Positions 34,850 to 44,301 are shown, numbered from the stretch's first letter. The stretch is DNA of 64,000 nt from CS3-C152 sp964347025 (GCA_964347025.1 CAYFWU010000001.1:85747-149746), one strand, 5' to 3'. The notes: generated from the letters alone by a model not told the origin. Program-made: numbers and translations.

Positions 34850-35239
34850 TCATGATCTCCTCAGAGGGTTTTTAGGAGAATCGTGCGCTAGGAAGAGCCT
34901 CCTAAGGTTGGGGTGTCTTTTTATGTGAATGCCGAGCATTTCAGAGAGCTCTCTCTCAAATAGATTCGCTCCGGGGTAAATGTCCGTTATGGTTTCTATG
35001 GTATGGTTTTTCTTGTCCACAGGAACGCGAATGTTTATTGTCCTGTTCTTGTGTATGAGATGGTATATGACTTCTATATTCTCTCCGACATCTGTTCCTG
35101 ATATCGAGGATATTCTGATAACCCCGATATGTTTCAATTCCTTCAGAATTTTCTTGAATCCCTTTTTATTCGACAGGATCCATACGTTGTCGTTTTCTAT
35201 CCTTTTTTCCACTCCCTTCAGATAATTATCCACGTGCAT
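34850..35239 (-). CDS. mbhK: Membrane-bound hydrogenase subunit K-like (NuoC-like)
   Basis: A 129-residue peripheral subunit of the NuoC/30-kDa family, linking the small subunit to the catalytic large subunit. The C-terminal signature FERELSEMLGIHI is clear, followed by HPNLRRLFL and NPLRRS. The start at 35239 (MHVDNYL) overlaps the mbhJ stop (TAATG). In the Thermococcus mbh operon this gene is followed by mbhL, M and N; here the cluster ends and a + strand Memo gene follows within five bases. Confidence 0.82.
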   Translation of the reverse strand: MHVDNYLKGVEKRIENDNVWILSNKKGFKKILKELKHIGVIRISSISGTDVGENIEVIYHLIHKNRTINIRVPVDKKNHTIETITDIYPGANLFERELSEMLGIHIKRHPNLRRLFLAHDSPKNPLRRS

Positions 35240-35724
35240 TATGATTCCCCCATCTTCTTCAGAACCTTTACAACCCCATCTATAAGGGCTTCCGGTTTCG
35301 GTGGGCATCCAGGAACATATGCATCAACAGGTATGATGTTGTCCAGAGGTCCGGCCACATTGTAACAGTCGTAGAACACTCCCTTCGATATCGGGCACGC
35401 TCCAAATGCTATAACATACTTGGGTTCTCCCATCTGCTCATAAATTGTTTTTATACGATCCCGCATCTTTACGTTGATGGGACCTTCTATTATGAGGATG
35501 TCCGCGTGTCTCGGTGAACCTTTCCCGAGGATTCCAAACCTCTCGAGGTCGTACTTGGGGGTGAGGGAAGCCAGGATTTCAATGGCACACCCATTGCATC
35601 CGGATCCGCTCATATGCAAGACCCACGGCGACTTCTTTCTGCAGTAGTTAACTAGTTTTCTGAGCAGAGGCCTCTTTGATTTTTTCAAAGTTTCTGCATC
35701 AAGCCTGATCATTTCTTCTTTCAT
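35239..35724 (-). CDS. mbhJ: Membrane-bound hydrogenase small subunit J-like (NuoB-like)
   Basis: A 161-residue iron-sulphur subunit of the NuoB/EchC/MbhJ family carrying the 4Fe-4S cluster nearest the active site. All four ligand positions are present: C43 and C46 (SGCNGCAIE), C110 (GACPISKG) and C140 (VPGCPPKPE). It lacks NuoB-specific tandem cysteines, as expected for hydrogenase-type proteins. The start at 35724 follows the mbhI stop by one base. It is expected to dock to a NiFe large subunit that is not encoded in this window. Confidence 0.88.
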   Translation of the reverse strand: MKEEMIRLDAETLKKSKRPLLRKLVNYCRKKSPWVLHMSGSGCNGCAIEILASLTPKYDLERFGILGKGSPRHADILIIEGPINVKMRDRIKTIYEQMGEPKYVIAFGACPISKGVFYDCYNVAGPLDNIIPVDAYVPGCPPKPEALIDGVVKVLKKMGES

Positions 35725-35725
35725 G

Positions 35726-36025
35726 TTAAACCCATACAACCATTAAAAGTATAACTATCACTGTTCCTATCACAATCCACATGAGGTAGTCCGAGAGTTT
35801 CCCCGAATGATAACTTCTCAAATCCTTTATACCCAACGCCTTTTTTATTGCGTGATAAAAATTTTCCGTGCTGACGCTAACCTTGGGAAAGGGTTCTCCG
35901 CACGTGTAGGTTTCAAATTTCATCTCCTCTTTAACTGATTTCCTGTTCCCGATGAGGTATATTAAAAAACCTAAAAAGATAAAACCAAGGAAGGCCAAAA
36001 TGAAGAGAGACCATTGTTCGAACAT
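35726..36025 (-). CDS. mbhI: MbhI-like small membrane subunit
   Basis: A 99-residue protein with two TM helices (LFILAFLGFIFLGFLIYLI and LMWIVIGTVIVILLMVVWV) and a central soluble part containing FETYTCGEPFP. Its position between the MrpD-like and NuoB-like genes and its topology match MbhI, which joins the ion-pumping and hydrogenase arms. The start at 36025 was chosen since the MrpD-like stop ends two bases before and GGTGGG precedes it. Confidence 0.7.
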   Translation of the reverse strand: MFEQWSLFILAFLGFIFLGFLIYLIGNRKSVKEEMKFETYTCGEPFPKVSVSTENFYHAIKKALGIKDLRSYHSGKLSDYLMWIVIGTVIVILLMVVWV

Positions 36026-36026
36026 C

Positions 36027-37427
36027 TCACCCACCAAACACCGCAGTTATATATTGGCTCTGATTTAATAAAGCATTGGCTGCCGGTTCAACAAAGCTGA
36101 GACCTATTTGAGGGAACACCCCTATCAGCACGCACAATATTGTTAAAATAATAACAGGGACTAACAAGGTTCTTGGAATATTCGCTTCAACCTTCTTGGT
36201 TGCCAGGAATATTGAAGAAAATATCTTGAACGAATAGGCCATGGTTATTGCCGATGCAACTATCGCGATGGCGGTCAGCAGAGGACTAACCTCCCATGAT
36301 GCCATGAAGATCATCCATTTCGATACAAAACCGTTCAGCGGAGGGATTCCTGACAGCGAAAGGAGACCTATGCCCACACATATGAGCAGGGGGGTATTCT
36401 TCATACCCATTCCATCCAGATTCTCCTTCCCTGTCACGTATATTCCTATACCCACCCCCATGAACAGCAAAGCCTTTATAAGAACGTTGTTCAGTATGTG
36501 GTAAAGACCCGATGTTAAACCGAGGAACGTCCCGAAACCCAAAACCATTAAAATATAACCCACCTGAGATATACCCGAATACGCAAGCATCCTCTTCACA
36601 TTTATTTGAACTAAGGCAAGGACGGCTCCGACTAGCATTGTAATTACACCGAAAAATATCAGAACCCAGTTCAGTTGTATGAGATTGAAGATGAACAAAA
36701 CCCTAATGATACCGTAAATGCCTATGGATGTTGAAACTGCTGTGAATATCGCTCCGATGGGAGCAGGCGTCCCCTCGATGGCATCAGGCTTCCATGCATG
36801 GAAGGGGATTATGGCTGCCTTCAAAGCGAACCCTGTTATTAGCAGGCCAAGAGCTATCATATACGGGGAGGTATGGGAAATTTTCAGAGCGAGGTCAGCA
36901 AAGTTCAAAGTCCCCGTAAGACCGTACAGCATAGCGATGCCAATGAGTATGAACAGAGATGTTATGGAACCCGCCACAAGATACTTGAACGCACCCTCTA
37001 TCGCATGCTCGTCAAGAAAAAAAGCGACAAGGGCGTAGGAAGAGACAGAGAGTATCTCGAAGAATACGTAGAGGTTGAATATGTCCCCTGTCAGCGAAAC
37101 ACCAACCAGACCTATTGTGAGTAAACATAGCAGAGTGTAATACCTATGTCTTCTCTCCTTTATGTACTTGAGCGAATAGATGGCGATCACCGAAGATGCC
37201 CCTGTAACGAGCAAAGCGAGAAAAACGTTCAGCTTGTCCAAGACCCAAACTATCCCGAACGGCGGCGACCACCCGCCGAAGCCAAACACCATGATACCGG
37301 GGTTTAGAAACATATAACACATTGAAAAGAATGAAAACAATATCGCTACTATCGCTATTTCGTCTCTCTTTACAATAAGCAAAAGAAAGGTTGCAGCAAA
37401 CAACACGAGCAATACATAAATTATCAC
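36027..37427 (-). CDS. mbhH: MbhH/MrpD-like ion-translocating antiporter subunit
   Basis: A 466-residue protein with about 14 TM helices of the proton-conducting membrane transporter family (NuoL/M/N, MrpA/D). Key residues of the family are present: the Glu in TM5 (YVFFEILSVSSYALVA), the His/Lys region HAWKPDAIEGTPAP and the Lys/His of the broken helices (MLAYSGISQVGYI). In Mrp-linked hydrogenases it moves H+ or Na+ across the membrane. A GTG at 37427 appears to be the start, overlapping closely with the MrpC-like stop. Confidence 0.9.
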   Translation of the reverse strand: MIIYVLLVLFAATFLLLIVKRDEIAIVAILFSFFSMCYMFLNPGIMVFGFGGWSPPFGIVWVLDKLNVFLALLVTGASSVIAIYSLKYIKERRHRYYTLLCLLTIGLVGVSLTGDIFNLYVFFEILSVSSYALVAFFLDEHAIEGAFKYLVAGSITSLFILIGIAMLYGLTGTLNFADLALKISHTSPYMIALGLLITGFALKAAIIPFHAWKPDAIEGTPAPIGAIFTAVSTSIGIYGIIRVLFIFNLIQLNWVLIFFGVITMLVGAVLALVQINVKRMLAYSGISQVGYILMVLGFGTFLGLTSGLYHILNNVLIKALLFMGVGIGIYVTGKENLDGMGMKNTPLLICVGIGLLSLSGIPPLNGFVSKWMIFMASWEVSPLLTAIAIVASAITMAYSFKIFSSIFLATKKVEANIPRTLLVPVIILTILCVLIGVFPQIGLSFVEPAANALLNQSQYITAVFGG

Positions 37428-37428
37428 A

Positions 37429-37779
37429 TTATCCCCTCAACTTGTTCATTCTTTCAGTATCCAGCGTTTTCAGATGTCTGTACGCAAGTATTACGATCCC
37501 CAGGGCCAGCGCGGTAACACTCAGCTGTATGACTATCGAAGTCAGGACCAAGGCCTGCGGTAGGGGATCGACAGCCTGCTGAACCAGGTAATTGATATTT
37601 CCTGTGGTAACAATGGGAGGAATTCCGCCCTCTCGGAAGCCTATTGCTATCAGCAAGAGATGTATAGAATTCGTGAACACCCCCAGACCTATCACTTTCT
37701 TTATCATGTTCTTTTTCCAAACTATACAGTACATCCCTATCAATGCAACCAACACCATGCCAACGTAGATTTCTAACAT
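37429..37779 (-). CDS. mbhG: MbhG/MrpC-like subunit (NuoK-like)
   Basis: A 116-residue protein with three TM helices (LEIYVGMVLVALIGMYCIVW, VIGLGVFTNSIHLLLIAIGF, LTSIVIQLSVTALALGIVIL) typical of NuoK/MrpC. The loop DPLPQALVLTSIVI is a strong family signature. The start at 37779 is preceded by aaggagtgagt, partly overlapping the stop of the MrpB-like gene; a longer frame upstream has no similarity. Confidence 0.9.
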   Translation of the reverse strand: MLEIYVGMVLVALIGMYCIVWKKNMIKKVIGLGVFTNSIHLLLIAIGFREGGIPPIVTTGNINYLVQQAVDPLPQALVLTSIVIQLSVTALALGIVILAYRHLKTLDTERMNKLRG

Positions 37780-37781
37780 AC

Positions 37782-38177
37782 TCACTCCTTCATCAACAGG
37801 AACACTATCAGTATGAGTGCCATCGAAACCATTATACCTCCGACAACGTTGAGTAATAAAATCTGTTGAGCGCTCCATATTTCAAAAACCCTGCCCATAG
37901 GTGTTAACCATCCCCTGATAAAAGACTCAAACAGTATGGTGAAAACCAAAAACAAAGCGACAAGGCCCTCCACTATGTGGGCAGTATCCTCCTTTATAAT
38001 CCTTTCGGCTTTCCTTAAACCGAATGATATTGCTAACAGGGCGACCCCTGATGCTATTATTACGCCACCAGGGAAGGATCCGCCAGGAGTTAGATGCCCG
38101 TGGAAAAGAATGTAGACACCGAATAGTATTATGAACGGGAACAAGCCCTTTGTTATTGTCCTTATGATAACGTCCAT
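37782..38177 (-). CDS. mbhF: MbhF/MrpB-like subunit
   Basis: A 131-residue MnhB/MrpB-family membrane protein with four TM helices. Signature sequence FHGHLTPGGSFPGGVIIASG near residue 30. In Mbh the MrpB-type subunit belongs to the sodium-translocating antiporter module. Its start overlaps the end of the preceding gene by one to three bases. Confidence 0.9.
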   Translation of the reverse strand: MDVIIRTITKGLFPFIILFGVYILFHGHLTPGGSFPGGVIIASGVALLAISFGLRKAERIIKEDTAHIVEGLVALFLVFTILFESFIRGWLTPMGRVFEIWSAQQILLLNVVGGIMVSMALILIVFLLMKE

Positions 38178-38449
38178 TATTTACGCCTCCTCAACCCGAA
38201 TATAACTATCGTGAAGACACCAACAGCTGCCGTGAAAAGAACGGTCTCTTCTCCCAGAGTATCGAATCCCCTGAAGTCCCACACTATCGAGCTCACCAGG
38301 TTTGCTGACCCTGTTTTTTCAAAAGCATTTCCCAGATAGTAGTTGGCCACCCTCTTTCCCTCCCAGGCCCCAAAGGTCGGTGAAATAAAAACATAGAGGA
38401 ATATACAGCCCAATAAGATCAGACACAGCATAAATAAAACATTCTTCAT
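38177..38449 (-). CDS. mbhE: MbhE-like subunit (MrpB'-like)
   Basis: A 90-residue membrane protein with two TM helices. The central segment NLVSSIVWDFRGFDTLGEETVLF is the diagnostic motif of MbhE and the C-terminal part of MrpA. It overlaps mbhF and mbhD at its ends, consistent with tight translational coupling. Confidence 0.88.
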   Translation of the reverse strand: MKNVLFMLCLILLGCIFLYVFISPTFGAWEGKRVANYYLGNAFEKTGSANLVSSIVWDFRGFDTLGEETVLFTAAVGVFTIVIFGLRRRK

Positions 38450-38679
38450 TCCTCCAACCTCCTGGTCTTTCTTATAACAATAACGTAGATTAATGTGGCA
38501 AGACCTGCATTCACGGCAGCCTCTGTGATAGCGATATCAGGAGCCTGCAGAACAAAAAATAACAGCGAGAGCGTTAGCGAAGAAGATGCCAGGAATATTA
38601 CCGAATATATCAAATCCTTGTGGTAAACAGCCAAAAGAGAGAATAATATCAGCAGCAAGAGCAGGGGGATGAATATCAT
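38446..38679 (-). CDS. mbhD: MbhD-like subunit (DUF4040, MrpA-like)
   Basis: A 77-residue three-TM protein with the diagnostic QAPDIAITEAAVNAGL segment of MbhD/MrpA. It is the first gene of the eight-gene block D-E-F-G-H-I-J-K in exact Mbh order. MrpE/F/G-type genes (mbhA-C) normally preceding it are absent; upstream is prefoldin alpha. An AT-rich stretch (tatataa) directly upstream could be part of the promoter. Confidence 0.86.
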   Translation of the reverse strand: MIFIPLLLLLILFSLLAVYHKDLIYSVIFLASSSLTLSLLFFVLQAPDIAITEAAVNAGLATLIYVIVIRKTRRLEE

Positions 38680-38714
38680 ATTTATATAATATGTGTGTTT
38701 TGTTAAATTAATTC

Positions 38715-39131
38715 CTATTTCTTCATCTTTGCTGCCAACTTCTGTATTTCCATGGCGGTCTGATTGATATCATTCGCTGTTTTGACCATATGTTCCTGTA
38801 TCTCCTTGCTTGCCCTTTCAAGCTCTTTCTCGCGTTCCCTCATAAACAGCTTTGCGGACTCTGTTGTCTTGTTAACCATGATGTTAGCTCCTACATTTAC
38901 CATGACGTTCTTCAGATCCCTTACATCTCCCTTCCCGTAACAACCGCTGCCTAAAGGGAGAAGAACATCATCAGTTCCCTTTCTATTCTTAAAGTCCTTA
39001 AAAATCTCTTCTGTAGTTTTGATCTCTATGAACTGTTTCTCAACCATTTCAAGCTGTTGCTTCAAATTTTCCAGATTCTGCTGGAGGATCTGGTAGAGGA
39101 GATATTTCTCCTGTAGTTCTTTCTCTGACAT
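38715..39131 (-). CDS. pfdA: Prefoldin subunit alpha
   Basis: A 138-residue chaperone subunit. Two long coiled-coil helices (LYQILQQNLENLKQQLEMVE near the N-terminus; KLFMREREKELERASKEIQE at the C-terminus) flank a beta hairpin region with VLLPLGSGCYGKGDV and MVNVGANIMVNKT, the standard alpha-prefoldin layout. It forms the jellyfish hexamer with beta subunits and hands unfolded proteins to the thermosome. Start at 39131 (MSEKELQ). Confidence 0.93.
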   Translation of the reverse strand: MSEKELQEKYLLYQILQQNLENLKQQLEMVEKQFIEIKTTEEIFKDFKNRKGTDDVLLPLGSGCYGKGDVRDLKNVMVNVGANIMVNKTTESAKLFMREREKELERASKEIQEHMVKTANDINQTAMEIQKLAAKMKK

Positions 39132-39190
39132 GAAAATCACGTAATAATTAAATTCGGGGTTTTTATTTATAAATACACCGAAAGAAAGAT

Positions 39191-42100
39191 CTACACTTCC
39201 ATCGGAGGCTCAGGACCAGGAGGCTCAGGATCTTCAGGTGGATTTCCCACAGGTGGCGGGTCAATTATATCACCGGAGTCGTTACACCCCGCCTTTACCC
39301 AGTAACATTTACCGTTTGTGTAATCGTTGCAGTTACCTTTGTTGGTTATCTGGTTGCAGTTAAACGTATGACCACCACGGCAGTAATCGCCATATGTTTC
39401 AGCACCGCCATTCCAGGTGCAACCAACGTTCACACATGTTGATTTCCTTCTTATGTTAGAACATGCCCGGTCTCCTCCGTCACAGTAAGCTGTGTCTACC
39501 CATGTACAACCGGTTAACTTGTCGCAGATCCCGCTATCTCCTACCGCGCTGCAGGATGCGTAATCATTCTCAACACCGGCGCATCCTAGGGCAACTGCTG
39601 CCTTTCTTGAATAACAATCATGATACTCACGAAGGTCTATCTGATACGTCCCCTTCCTCAATCCAACATCCAAGCATTCGTAAATTGTTTTTGCGCTGGT
39701 TCCCCTGAAGTCTGCCACAAACGTTCTCCATTCACATGGTGCGCAGTACAAACTTCCCGTGTTCGGGTTGCCTGCATTAGCCGTACACAACCTGTTCCAT
39801 TTCGGAGTCCAGACATCGTAATTTATATGATCAATGTTGGTTTCCTGGTTCGGACACTGGCACCACCAGTATTTTATAGGGACTCTCATGTTGTTGCAGT
39901 TATCGTTTCTTTCCACGACCAAGCATATGTCATAACAGGCGGGTGACTCGTGAGGGAATTCCCAATAATTTGCCTTATTGCCCTGATCGTGTTCCAATCT
40001 CACCGTGATCTCGCATCCCTCTCCCATACACCTTTCATCACAGATGATTATATTCGGTTCACAATCAGCGCACGTACAGTTATCGTAGCACTCGCTGTTA
40101 ACAGGATAGTCATAATAATGGGCATCCTTGCAGTAATCACCCGGACAGTCGCAATCCGTATCTTGTTCGCATTCCTCCCCTTCCTGGATTGTTCCATCTC
40201 CGCAGAACTCGCAGTTCGCCCAGGTCTCACAGGCATCTCCTGGAGTCCCGGGTTCAACTTTCTTACAAATAAATTGATCATAATCACAAATCTTATCAAA
40301 ACAATCACTGTTCACACTGCAGGGATCGCCTTCCACTGTTTTAGGCATAGACTCGCAAGTCAACGTCCTGTAATCACATATATCATGGAAGCAGTTATCA
40401 TAAGTTTGACATTCATCAGTCCCTGTTCCCTGTACGATCTTACAGGTTTGCAATATGTAATCACAGATTTTGTGCTGAGGACAATCATTGAAGGTCTGAC
40501 ACTCATCAATTCCCTTACTCAGGTCTACATCACATGTTAGCGTTTCATAATTACAAACATTATGCACACAGTTATCATACGTTTGACATTCATCCCTTAG
40601 GAGACCTGGAACAGCCGAACACGCCTCCTTCCCATAATCGCAAGCGTAATAGTAACACTCATCGTCAGTTTCGCATTCATTGGGAGCTTCTTCAGGAACG
40701 GCAACACAGCTCATTCCCTCACATACAAGGTGATAACAGTCCGTGTCTTGTGAGCATTCATTCTGCTGCTGCCCTGCAAGAGGAACGCATGTTATGTCCT
40801 CACAACCCATGTAATAACAATCCGCATTCGTGCTGCATGCATCCCCGGGCTCTGTAACCGGAGCTTCAACACACGTGAAACTCTGGTAATCACATATATC
40901 ATGGAAGCAGTTATCATAAGTTTGACATTCATCAATTCCTATCCCCGCTACTATCTTACACTGTTGACCAACATAATCACAGATTTTGTGCTGTGGACAA
41001 TCATTGAAGGTCTGACACTCACTTATACCCTGACTCGGAACCGTATCACATGTCAAATCCACGTAATTACATTCTGTATGTACACATTCATCGAATGTTA
41101 AACACTGGTCTTCTCCAGGACCATCCACCATCTTACACTGCTGTCCTACATAATCACATATCCTGTGCTGTTCACAATCATCAAACGTCTGACACTCATC
41201 CGTTCCTGCACCCTCCACTATTTTACATTGATTCAATATGTAATCACACATCTTGTGGTGAGGACAATCTTCGAACGTTTCGCATTCATCTTCTCCAGCA
41301 GTCCCGACCAGCTCACAGGTCAGTTTTTGGTAGTTACACTCCATATGTGATGGTTTGTACTGGCACATGTAATTGCAGTCTCCTGTATCTGGCTCAAGTT
41401 CGTCACATTCCGGGTCTGATGTACATCCTGAGTAATCATCTTCGCAGTTGTTATCTTCCAATTCACAGATCTCGTTACAGTAATCCTGCAGATAATCATA
41501 ACCGTAGTCACACTCCTCCAGATAGGTCATTGGAGGATGACCATCACATTCAAGATCCCCAGAACAATAATATTCGCATTCATTTACATGTTCATACTGA
41601 CAGTTCACACAATGGTAGTAGGTGTTGTCACCTTTGCATGTGTACTCATGCCCCCACGGACCCCATCCTGCGTAATCCCCTGTACTCTCACATTCCTCAC
41701 CAGGATCCAAGACTCCGTTACCGCACGCATAACAATCACTCCAACTTTGGCACTCATCCTTCAAAAACCCTGGAGTTGGCAAACAAGCCTCTTGCTGATA
41801 ATCGCAGTACATGTAATAACAGTCATCATCATCGAAACATTCCTGTTCTCCTGTTCCAGGAACAGCAATGCAGGTCATATCATCACAAATGTAGTCGATA
41901 CACTCATCATCAGTATGACACTCATCAACTCCCGGCGAATTTGAAACAACACAGCTCATATGACCGCACACGTTATGTATGCACTCATCATATGTATTAC
42001 AAGATGTCCCCGGCGTTCCAGGCTCAACCTGTTTGCATGTCTGCTGAGCGTAGTCGCAGACCTTTTCGAAACATTCCTCGTCGAATGTGCACGAGTCGCC

Positions 42101-44218
42101 TGGTTGTGTGCTTGGTTTCTGCTCACACGTGAATGTTTGGTAATTACAGATGTCATGGAAACAATTATCATACGTTTGGCATTCATCAACACCAGCTCCC
42201 TCCACTACCTTACACTGCTGCCCAACATAATCACATTCCATATGCTTCTCACAATCATCAAACGTTTCACACTCATCCGTTCCTGGAGCTTCAACTGTAT
42301 CACATGTCAAATCCACGTAATTACATTCCGTGTGTATACAATCGTTATAACTCTCGCATGCAACTCCCGGAGTCCCCGGTTCAACCTTCTTACATATCTG
42401 CTGCCCATAATCACAAATCTTATCATAACAGTCACCATTCACAGTGCAAGGATCCCCAGGCTCTGTTATCGGAGCTTCCACACAAGTGAAACTCTGGTAA
42501 TCGCATATATCATGGAAACAATTATCATAGGTTTGGCATTCATCAGTCCCTGCCCCTTCCACTATTTTACATGCCTGTTGGTCATAATCACAGATCTTGT
42601 GATGAGGACAATCCTCGAACGTTTCGCACTCATCTTCACCCGGCTCAAGTTCGGTGACGCTATCGCATATCATATCAACGTAGTTGCAGAACGTATGTTC
42701 ACAGCCATAAACTGTCACGTAGGTCTCAGGGAATTCTTCAAAGACAGTTGTCTCGTTGTAATTCAGGTATTCAACTCCCGAATCCGGGTATACGTTGGTT
42801 AGGTTGTAACCAAACTGGTAGAGGTAAACGTTGAAGGAGATTTCTAAGGTCTCGTTTATGTTTACCGTCCCAAGCTCACATGTTATCTCCCTTTCACTTT
42901 CATTATATTCGCATTCTCCCGGAAGAGATGATTCATTTAATTCAACATAATCGGGCAGATAATCTATGACAACAACATTCGTTCCCGCCACGGTTGTTAT
43001 TACCTCTTCGGCTATCTCTTCGTAGATTTCCTCCAGATCCTCACTGTCCGGAGCGTAATAAGATTTCCCGCCTGTAAGGTTGGCGATATCCTCCATAAGA
43101 CTCTGGTTCGCGTTATCCCCAAGGGCAATGGTATATATCACGATTCCGTTGTCCACGGCTTCCTGCACGCTGTCAAGAACCCTTTGATGACAATCTGGAG
43201 GCGGGGTTTTCGAACCGCAGTTATTGTTTCCGTCAGAAAGCATGACCTCAACCCATGGGACATCCACCCTTCCGTTTGCAACCAATTCCTGGGTTCCGTA
43301 ATCAATACCCTGACTCATGTTGGTCCAGCCACCGGCACTCATACCATCTATTGCTGATTTGACAGCATTTTTGTTAAACGTCAATCCCTGCTCAAGTTTT
43401 GCATTAGTGTTGAATGAAACCAGACCCAGTTTATCATTTGAACCCAAGAAATCAACAAAAGTTTTCGCCGCGATCTTCGCATCACCTATTGGCTGCCAAT
43501 CGCTTATGTTATCATCCCATCCATCATCATCCATACTGCCCGAATTGTCAAAAACGAGAACAACGTCCACTGGATAATGCTCTTCGCATGCCTCTCCTTT
43601 ACCTTCAACTGTGAGTGTTATCGTCGTCTCCTCACAATACAATTCAGTCGGGTTCGCCTCCTTATCAACCTCCAGGTAAGGCGGTATGCACTCGTCTATA
43701 CAATCTTCATTGGTTTCGCATTCGTCTTCCCCAGAACTATCAATCGTTAAGCAAACCTCTTCCTCATAATCACATTCCGTGTGTATGCAATCATCATACG
43801 TTTGGCATTCATCCTCTCCTCCGCCTTGGACAACAATACATGCCTGCTGGTCATAATTGCATACCTTGTGCGTAGGGGTGTGCTGTACACCTCCCCCACC
43901 ACCGCCAGAGGATCCGCCACCGCCTCCACCGCCAGAGCCGCTAGTTTTTGGGCTAGGATCATTTGTTTCCTCGGGTTCAGGGGGTTCTGGCTTGGGAGGA
44001 GCTTCGTCTTCACCTTCATTATCCATCACTTCGTAGAATTCCATGACCTCAACAGAAGGGCCCTCTTTTGTAATTCCAGTTTCTCCTGCTAAGCCGGTAT
44101 CGTGCAATTCCCCCTTTCCTTCGGCAGGTCCATAGAGAGCGAAAAAAACAAGACAGAGTCCTATGGCAACGAGAACCAGACTGTATTTCACGAACCCTTT
44201 ATTCAAAATACCCTTCAT
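39191..44218 (-). CDS. Giant secreted vWA protein with ~26 four-cysteine repeats
   Basis: A 1675-residue exported protein. Signal/anchor helix at about 12-30, then a Pro/Glu- and Gly-rich linker with a long Gly/Ser run (94-110). Two Cys repeats (120-173) precede a vWA domain (about 216-405) with MIDAS residues DNSGS (D224), T299 and D329, then a DUF11-like domain (about 413-505). From residue 511 there are 24 more repeats of ~28 residues of the form CxY...C...DEC...DxC, in places arranged as four-unit super-repeats. A Cys-rich, Trp/Tyr-rich C-terminal region ends in a Pro-rich tail. It is likely an adhesin or matrix protein stabilised by disulphides. Substrate binding is unknown. Confidence 0.85.
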   Translation of the reverse strand: MKGILNKGFVKYSLVLVAIGLCLVFFALYGPAEGKGELHDTGLAGETGITKEGPSVEVMEFYEVMDNEGEDEAPPKPEPPEPEETNDPSPKTSGSGGGGGGGSSGGGGGGVQHTPTHKVCNYDQQACIVVQGGGEDECQTYDDCIHTECDYEEEVCLTIDSSGEDECETNEDCIDECIPPYLEVDKEANPTELYCEETTITLTVEGKGEACEEHYPVDVVLVFDNSGSMDDDGWDDNISDWQPIGDAKIAAKTFVDFLGSNDKLGLVSFNTNAKLEQGLTFNKNAVKSAIDGMSAGGWTNMSQGIDYGTQELVANGRVDVPWVEVMLSDGNNNCGSKTPPPDCHQRVLDSVQEAVDNGIVIYTIALGDNANQSLMEDIANLTGGKSYYAPDSEDLEEIYEEIAEEVITTVAGTNVVVIDYLPDYVELNESSLPGECEYNESEREITCELGTVNINETLEISFNVYLYQFGYNLTNVYPDSGVEYLNYNETTVFEEFPETYVTVYGCEHTFCNYVDMICDSVTELEPGEDECETFEDCPHHKICDYDQQACKIVEGAGTDECQTYDNCFHDICDYQSFTCVEAPITEPGDPCTVNGDCYDKICDYGQQICKKVEPGTPGVACESYNDCIHTECNYVDLTCDTVEAPGTDECETFDDCEKHMECDYVGQQCKVVEGAGVDECQTYDNCFHDICNYQTFTCEQKPSTQPGDSCTFDEECFEKVCDYAQQTCKQVEPGTPGTSCNTYDECIHNVCGHMSCVVSNSPGVDECHTDDECIDYICDDMTCIAVPGTGEQECFDDDDCYYMYCDYQQEACLPTPGFLKDECQSWSDCYACGNGVLDPGEECESTGDYAGWGPWGHEYTCKGDNTYYHCVNCQYEHVNECEYYCSGDLECDGHPPMTYLEECDYGYDYLQDYCNEICELEDNNCEDDYSGCTSDPECDELEPDTGDCNYMCQYKPSHMECNYQKLTCELVGTAGEDECETFEDCPHHKMCDYILNQCKIVEGAGTDECQTFDDCEQHRICDYVGQQCKMVDGPGEDQCLTFDECVHTECNYVDLTCDTVPSQGISECQTFNDCPQHKICDYVGQQCKIVAGIGIDECQTYDNCFHDICDYQSFTCVEAPVTEPGDACSTNADCYYMGCEDITCVPLAGQQQNECSQDTDCYHLVCEGMSCVAVPEEAPNECETDDECYYYACDYGKEACSAVPGLLRDECQTYDNCVHNVCNYETLTCDVDLSKGIDECQTFNDCPQHKICDYILQTCKIVQGTGTDECQTYDNCFHDICDYRTLTCESMPKTVEGDPCSVNSDCFDKICDYDQFICKKVEPGTPGDACETWANCEFCGDGTIQEGEECEQDTDCDCPGDYCKDAHYYDYPVNSECYDNCTCADCEPNIIICDERCMGEGCEITVRLEHDQGNKANYWEFPHESPACYDICLVVERNDNCNNMRVPIKYWWCQCPNQETNIDHINYDVWTPKWNRLCTANAGNPNTGSLYCAPCEWRTFVADFRGTSAKTIYECLDVGLRKGTYQIDLREYHDCYSRKAAVALGCAGVENDYASCSAVGDSGICDKLTGCTWVDTAYCDGGDRACSNIRRKSTCVNVGCTWNGGAETYGDYCRGGHTFNCNQITNKGNCNDYTNGKCYWVKAGCNDSGDIIDPPPVGNPPEDPEPPGPEPPMEV
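40205..42688 (-). repeat. Coding array of ~24 four-Cys repeats (two more units at 43700-43861)
   Basis: Tandem in-frame units of about 84-90 bases encode CDYxxQxCKxVxGxGxDECQT-like sequence. One unit is interrupted by a longer Cys-rich insert around 41340-41740. Several blocks of three to four consecutive units resemble one another more than adjacent units do, evidence of segmental duplication inside the gene. Confidence 0.85.
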
Positions 44219-44301
44219 AATATCTTGAGGTTATTAATCAACTTAAGGTAGTAATAAGAGTAAGTTTTAAATACCTTATATTTTCCAAGAAACCGTATTC
44301 A

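Noticed and set aside
41050..42132. 360-codon + strand open frame (and many others at 39.4-44 kb)
   Set aside because: It is antisense to the Cys-repeat gene; its His/Ser/Thr-rich composition is the mirror of repeated Cys/Asp/Glu codons.
39191..44218. Regular ~87-base repeats that might suggest a CRISPR array or tandem satellite
   Set aside because: The repeats are imperfect, keep one reading frame for 1675 codons and encode a four-Cys motif; there are no identical repeats separated by unique spacers.
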